This document shows, piece after piece, positions 60,749-64,000 of a DNA stretch of 64,000 nucleotides (position 1 is its first letter; every line of letters starts with the position of its first letter). The notes beneath the pieces were generated by a model. The model had not been told where the DNA came from, did not search any database, and saw nothing but the letters and a program-made list of their open reading frames with translations. Source of the DNA: Gracilimonas halophila (lineage in GTDB: Bacteria; Bacteroidota; Rhodothermia; Balneolales; Balneolaceae); contig NZ_JBHULI010000025.1 in NCBI RefSeq assembly GCF_042684365.1, positions 124,001-188,000 of the forward strand, read 5' to 3'. Position numbers and translations under genes: made by a program.

Positions 60749-61909
60749 TCAAATTTCGATCTCGCGTGTTACATGGGTTGCTTTTTTATAGGTCTCCTCA
60801 AGGTCGTCTCCCAGGAGGGTATAATGTGCCATTTTCCGGCCCACCTTGCTATCCACTTTCCCATATACATGGAGATGCCCGTGCTCGGTTTCCAAAGCTT
60901 CGGTGATTTGGTCGGCTTCAGCAGGACGTTTATGCGTCCCTAATAGGTTGATCATGGCCACTGCAGGTTTATTCAGCCTGGTTGAGCCGAGTGGAAGTCC
61001 AAGTACCGCACGGACATGATTCTCGAATTGGGAGGTTACTGTTCCCTCAATGGTATAATGACCGGAATTATGTGGCCTTGGGGCCGATTCGTTTAAAATC
61101 AGGGATCCCTCTTTGGTGAGAAAAAACTCATAGGCGAAAATACCTTTCCCATCAATGGCTTCTGTAGCTTTGAAAGCTAATTCCTGAGCCATTTCCTGAA
61201 TAATTTTTTCAACGGGAGCCGGGGATAATACCGCTACACAAATATGATCTTCCTGAACTGTCTCACAACAAGGGTAAACAACTGTTCCCGTTTCGTTTCG
61301 GGCTACCTGTACTGCGAGTTCCTTAGTAAAATCAACGAAAGCTTCGGCCAGAATATCTTCTCCATTATTGCCGCCGAGTTTTGAAAAAGCTTGTTTTGCA
61401 TCTTCAATATTCTTCACTGTTACATTCCCATAACCGTCATATCCACCTTTAGATGATTTCAACATAAAAGGCCAGCCATGAGTTTTTCCAAAATCTTCGA
61501 GCTCAGATTCATTTTTAACCAGCTTGTATGGAGTGACCGGAATTCCGGCGGCCTCAAAAGTCTGTTTTTCGATCAGTTTGTTCTCAATGAGTGCAAAACT
61601 ATCAGGAGAAGGATATATCGGGGTTCCACTTTTCTCCTGAACTTCCTTCAGGATATCAGAGCTGATAAATTCATTCTCAAGTGTGATCACATCACACCCC
61701 TTGGCAAATTCCACCATATCATCCACCGATTCAAAAGAACCGGAAGTAGAAAAAGGAGTCATAAATTGAACCGGTTCATTTTCGGATCGGTCTGAGAAAA
61801 CAGCTACCTGAATTCCAAATCTAAAAGCTTGAAGACTGCTCATCCGGGCAAGCTGACCTGCACCTAAAAATCCAAGTTTCAGTTTTGCGGGAAGTGAAGA
61901 AAGAGGCAT
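60749..61909 (-). CDS. purK: 5-(carboxyamino)imidazole ribonucleotide synthase
   Basis: The 386-aa ATP-grasp enzyme makes N5-CAIR from AIR, bicarbonate and ATP. It has the N-terminal dinucleotide-like motif LGFLGAGQLARM, the ATP-grasp core (FMLKSSKGGYDGYGN and the EFFLTKEGSLILNESAPRPHNSGHYTIEG block) and normal length. It is the first gene of the purK-purE unit. It is divergent from prfA across about 150 bp. Confidence 0.96.
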   Translation of the reverse strand: MPLSSLPAKLKLGFLGAGQLARMSSLQAFRFGIQVAVFSDRSENEPVQFMTPFSTSGSFESVDDMVEFAKGCDVITLENEFISSDILKEVQEKSGTPIYPSPDSFALIENKLIEKQTFEAAGIPVTPYKLVKNESELEDFGKTHGWPFMLKSSKGGYDGYGNVTVKNIEDAKQAFSKLGGNNGEDILAEAFVDFTKELAVQVARNETGTVVYPCCETVQEDHICVAVLSPAPVEKIIQEMAQELAFKATEAIDGKGIFAYEFFLTKEGSLILNESAPRPHNSGHYTIEGTVTSQFENHVRAVLGLPLGSTRLNKPAVAMINLLGTHKRPAEADQITEALETEHGHLHVYGKVDSKVGRKMAHYTLLGDDLEETYKKATHVTREIEI

Positions 61910-62063
61910 AAGTCGTTTTTATTTTGAATGTAAGAATATTTTTAGTCAGGCGTATAAACTGGATTGGTTAGCCTTCAATGAAAAGACATCAATATCTTGA
62001 TTACTTCTATCAATCAATGAATGAATTCCGTAATTTTTGATATTGAAAAAATCAGCCCGAAAT

Positions 62064-63143
62064 ATGGATATTGAAGAAAAGCTAAAGCAAATTAAATCAA
62101 GGTTCGAAGAAGTAAATGCCGCAATGAGTGACCCGGCGGTGTTTGATGATCCTGACAAATATACTGAGCTTACCAAGGAGAGAAGTGATCTGGAGGAATT
62201 GGTAAAGGATTATGATTCCTGGAAAGATCTTACGAACCGGATGGAGGGAAATAAGGAACTCATCGAAATGAATGAGGATGCCGAGATCACTGAAATGGCA
62301 CGAGATGAAAATAAGGAGATCAAAACAGAACTGGCCGAACTGGAAGAAGCCATCAAAATGAAATTGATCCCGAAAGACCCCGAAGATTCGAAGAATGCTA
62401 TTGTGGAAGTCAGGGCAGGTACCGGGGGGGATGAAGCCGCTATCTTTGCCGGTGATCTTTTTGAGATGTACCGCCGTTATGCAGACAAGATGGGCTGGAA
62501 GATGAGCATTATGAGTATCAATCACTCCGAAAAGGGTGGGTACAAAGAGATCGTGTTTTCGTTGGAAGGCGATGAGGTATTTGGGAAAATGAAGTATGAA
62601 AGCGGTGTTCATCGCGTGCAGCGGGTTCCTGAAACCGAAAGCCAGGGTCGCGTTCATACCTCAGCTGCAACCGTTGCAGTTCTTCCCGAAGTAGAAGAAG
62701 TAGATATCCATGTCAATCCTGCAGATATTCGGGTTGATACCTTTCGCGCGAGCGGAGCAGGTGGTCAGCACGTTAACAAAACAGATTCCGCTATTCGTTT
62801 GACTCATGAACCTACCGGAATTGTAGTTGAATGTCAGGAAGAGCGTTCTCAGCATCAGAATAAAGAGAAGGCCATGACCATGCTCCGGGCGAAGATGTAT
62901 GATATTGAACTGGAGCAGAAGCAGAAGGAGAGAGCCGCTGAGCGAAAAAGTCAGGTTTCAACAGGAGATCGTTCGGCCAAGATCCGAACCTATAATTTTC
63001 CTCAGGGTCGATTTACCGATCACCGTATCAACCTTACACTTTATGATCTGGATAACATTATGAAAGGTGGAATTGATGAAGCGATCGAAGCACTTCGGGT
63101 TCAGGACAATCTTGAGAAACTGAATGCCTTGGCTGAAGAATAA
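62064..63143 (+). CDS. prfA: Peptide chain release factor 1
   Basis: The 359-aa factor reads UAA and UAG. The tripeptide decoding motif is PET in RVPETESQGR (RF1 type P-x-T, not the RF2 SPF), and the catalytic GGQ is in SGAGGQHVNKTDSAIRLTH. The N-terminal helical domain and C-terminal domain 3/4 are complete. The start is taken as ATG 62064 (MDIEEKLKQIKSRF); a TTG at 62037 would add nine residues. As UAG is read by this factor, the amber codon in the kinase gene at 14416 should normally stop translation. Confidence 0.97.
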   Translation: MDIEEKLKQIKSRFEEVNAAMSDPAVFDDPDKYTELTKERSDLEELVKDYDSWKDLTNRMEGNKELIEMNEDAEITEMARDENKEIKTELAELEEAIKMKLIPKDPEDSKNAIVEVRAGTGGDEAAIFAGDLFEMYRRYADKMGWKMSIMSINHSEKGGYKEIVFSLEGDEVFGKMKYESGVHRVQRVPETESQGRVHTSAATVAVLPEVEEVDIHVNPADIRVDTFRASGAGGQHVNKTDSAIRLTHEPTGIVVECQEERSQHQNKEKAMTMLRAKMYDIELEQKQKERAAERKSQVSTGDRSAKIRTYNFPQGRFTDHRINLTLYDLDNIMKGGIDEAIEALRVQDNLEKLNALAEE

Positions 63144-63150
63144 AGTATAT

Positions 63151-63184
63151 AAAAAAAGCTCGTTTCATCTAAGAAACGAGCTTT
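63151..63184 (-). terminator. Terminator between prfA and pckA
   Basis: AAAGCTCGTTTC (63155-63166) pairs with GAAACGAGCTTT (63173-63184) around a 6-nt loop. The A run at 63151-63157 becomes a T run on the minus strand, so it serves pckA best and prfA partly. Confidence 0.85.
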
Positions 63185-63208
63185 AATAAATGAACTCTTA
63201 AATTCAGT

Positions 63209-64000
63209 TTATACTGAAGGAGCAGCGGCAAGCAATTCATCACTTGCTTCATCTGCAAACTGCTCAAAGTTCTTAATGAACATTGCAGCCAGCTTTTTGG
63301 CTTTAGCATCATAGGCTTCCTTATCTGCCCATGTGTTACGGGGAACCAGTACTTCACTTGGTACCCCGTCAACTTCAGTAGGAACCTGAACTCCAAATAC
63401 AGGATCTTTGACGAATTCAACATTTTCAAGATTACCTGCGATGGCTTCACTCAGCATACGTCGGGTATGAGGAAGTTTCATCCTATGTCCTGTTCCGTAC
63501 TCTCCGCCAGTCCAGCCGGTATTTACCAACCATACATTTGAGTTGTGCGTGCGAATTTTTTTCGCTAACAACTCTGCATAAACGGTTGGGTGCAATGGCA
63601 TGAAAGGCGCACCGAAGCAAGCTGAGAACGTTGCCTGAGGCTCTGTAACACCACGCTCAGTACCGGCAACCTTAGCGGTGTATCCACTGATGAAGTGATA
63701 CATTGCTTGCTCAGGAGTCAATTTAGAAATAGGAGGGAGTACACCAAAAGCATCTGCGGTTAAAAAGATAATATTTTCAGGATGTCCGCCTTTACCGTTT
63801 TTACTTGCATTCGGGATGAATTCAAGTGGGTATGAACAGCGAGTATTTTGTGTAAGACTTACATCATCAAAATCTGGTTCACGGTTTTTGTCAAGTACTA
63901 CATTTTCCAAAATAGTACCGGGCATCTTGGTTGTAGCATAAATTAGAGGTTCATTTTCCTGAGACAGGTTGATGGTTTTTGCGTAGCATCCTCCCTCAAA
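63209..64000 (-). CDS. pckA: Phosphoenolpyruvate carboxykinase (ATP), C-terminal part
   Basis: The gene runs off the right edge of the window; 263 codons plus the stop are visible. The part shown begins [25 protein letters not shown] and continues with [23 protein letters not shown], the adenine-binding region and [23 protein letters not shown], all diagnostic of the ATP-dependent PckA. It makes phosphoenolpyruvate from oxaloacetate in gluconeogenesis. A methionine codon at 63925 is internal, not the start. Confidence 0.95.
   Translation of the reverse strand, partial: FEGGCYAKTINLSQENEPLIYATTKMPGTILENVVLDKNREPDFDDVSLTQNTRCSYPLEFIPNASKNGKGGHPENIIFLTADAFGVLPPISKLTPEQAMYHFISGYTAKVAGTERGVTEPQATFSACFGAPFMPLHPTVYAELLAKKIRTHNSNVWLVNTGWTGGEYGTGHRMKLPHTRRMLSEAIAGNLENVEFVKDPVFGVQVPTEVDGVPSEVLVPRNTWADKEAYDAKAKKLAAMFIKNFEQFADEASDELLAAAPSV

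Noticed and set aside
62097..62657. A 186-codon open frame opposite prfA
   Set aside because: It lies within a highly conserved gene and has no family resemblance.
1..64000. tRNA, rRNA, tmRNA, insertion sequences and prophage genes
   Set aside because: No cloverleaf, rRNA segment, transposase or phage gene was recognised in any gap; gaps are short and mostly explained by promoters, terminators and small repeats.

Overview
The window reads as a chromosomal stretch from a marine-type member of the Bacteroidota/Balneolota group (Balneolaceae-like). The grounds are a short RpoD (284 aa) starting in region 1.2, a TonB-dependent receptor with a carboxypeptidase-regulatory-like N-terminus, a two-component sensor with two seven-bladed propellers, a TAnnTTTG-type promoter, many N-termini ending in an AQ-type signal cleavage site, and a 2-oxoglutarate dehydrogenase with E2 and E1 fused in one chain. 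Assignment to Balneolota rather than another Bacteroidota lineage is inference. No rRNA, tRNA, CRISPR array, prophage or transposase gene was found; apart from short palindromic repeats the region looks like vertically inherited core genome.

Layout: 0-8 kb, the end of a BNR/VPS10-type protein, then a minus-strand efflux operon (lipoprotein adaptor, RND 1, RND 2). 8-13 kb, a large secreted BNR-propeller protein, a small membrane protein and a UPF0173 hydrolase. 13-15.4 kb, a YtxJ-like thiol protein and a MASE1-type histidine kinase split by an in-frame amber codon. 15.4-21.6 kb, a minus-strand run pgpH-xerD-ggt-mtnA. 21.7-24.7 kb, rsmA and groES-groEL. 25-26.5 kb, three small accessory genes. 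26.6-30.3 kb, the fused 2-oxoglutarate dehydrogenase. 30.6-37.7 kb, a PAS histidine kinase, pepF, a GAF/GGDEF-like protein coupled to deoB, and rpoD. 37.8-44.4 kb, a propeller sensor kinase with its NarL-type regulator, a Tyr/His-rich then Arg/Ser-rich lipoprotein, and a FadL-like porin. 44.4-49.7 kb, corA and a ybbA-ybbP pair divergent from tesA. 49.7-57.2 kb, a SIMPL protein, two paralogous membrane proteins, an SGNH lipoprotein, and a TonB receptor followed by a second SGNH lipoprotein. 57.4-64 kb, grpE-dnaJ, ybjQ, an RRM protein, purK-purE, prfA and the 3' part of pckA.

The most interesting signal is regulatory. Both chaperone operons (groES-groEL and grpE-dnaJ) lack a CIRCE element but each carries a sigma-54-type -24/-12 promoter with exact GG-N10-GC spacing (TGGTACG-N4-TTGCA and TGGCATA-N4-TTGCT). 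About 62 bp upstream of each predicted start site lies a similar partly palindromic element, in opposite orientation at the two loci. This suggests a chaperone regulon run by sigma-54 and a dedicated activator. The TonB receptor is preceded by a perfect match to the LacI-family operator consensus TGNAANCGNTTNCA, which points to sugar-controlled expression of the receptor/esterase pair. Other points of note are the amber-interrupted kinase, a 12-bp tandem duplication inside the ATP-binding region of a second kinase, an unusual low-complexity lipoprotein, and a likely degenerate GGDEF protein translationally coupled to deoB.
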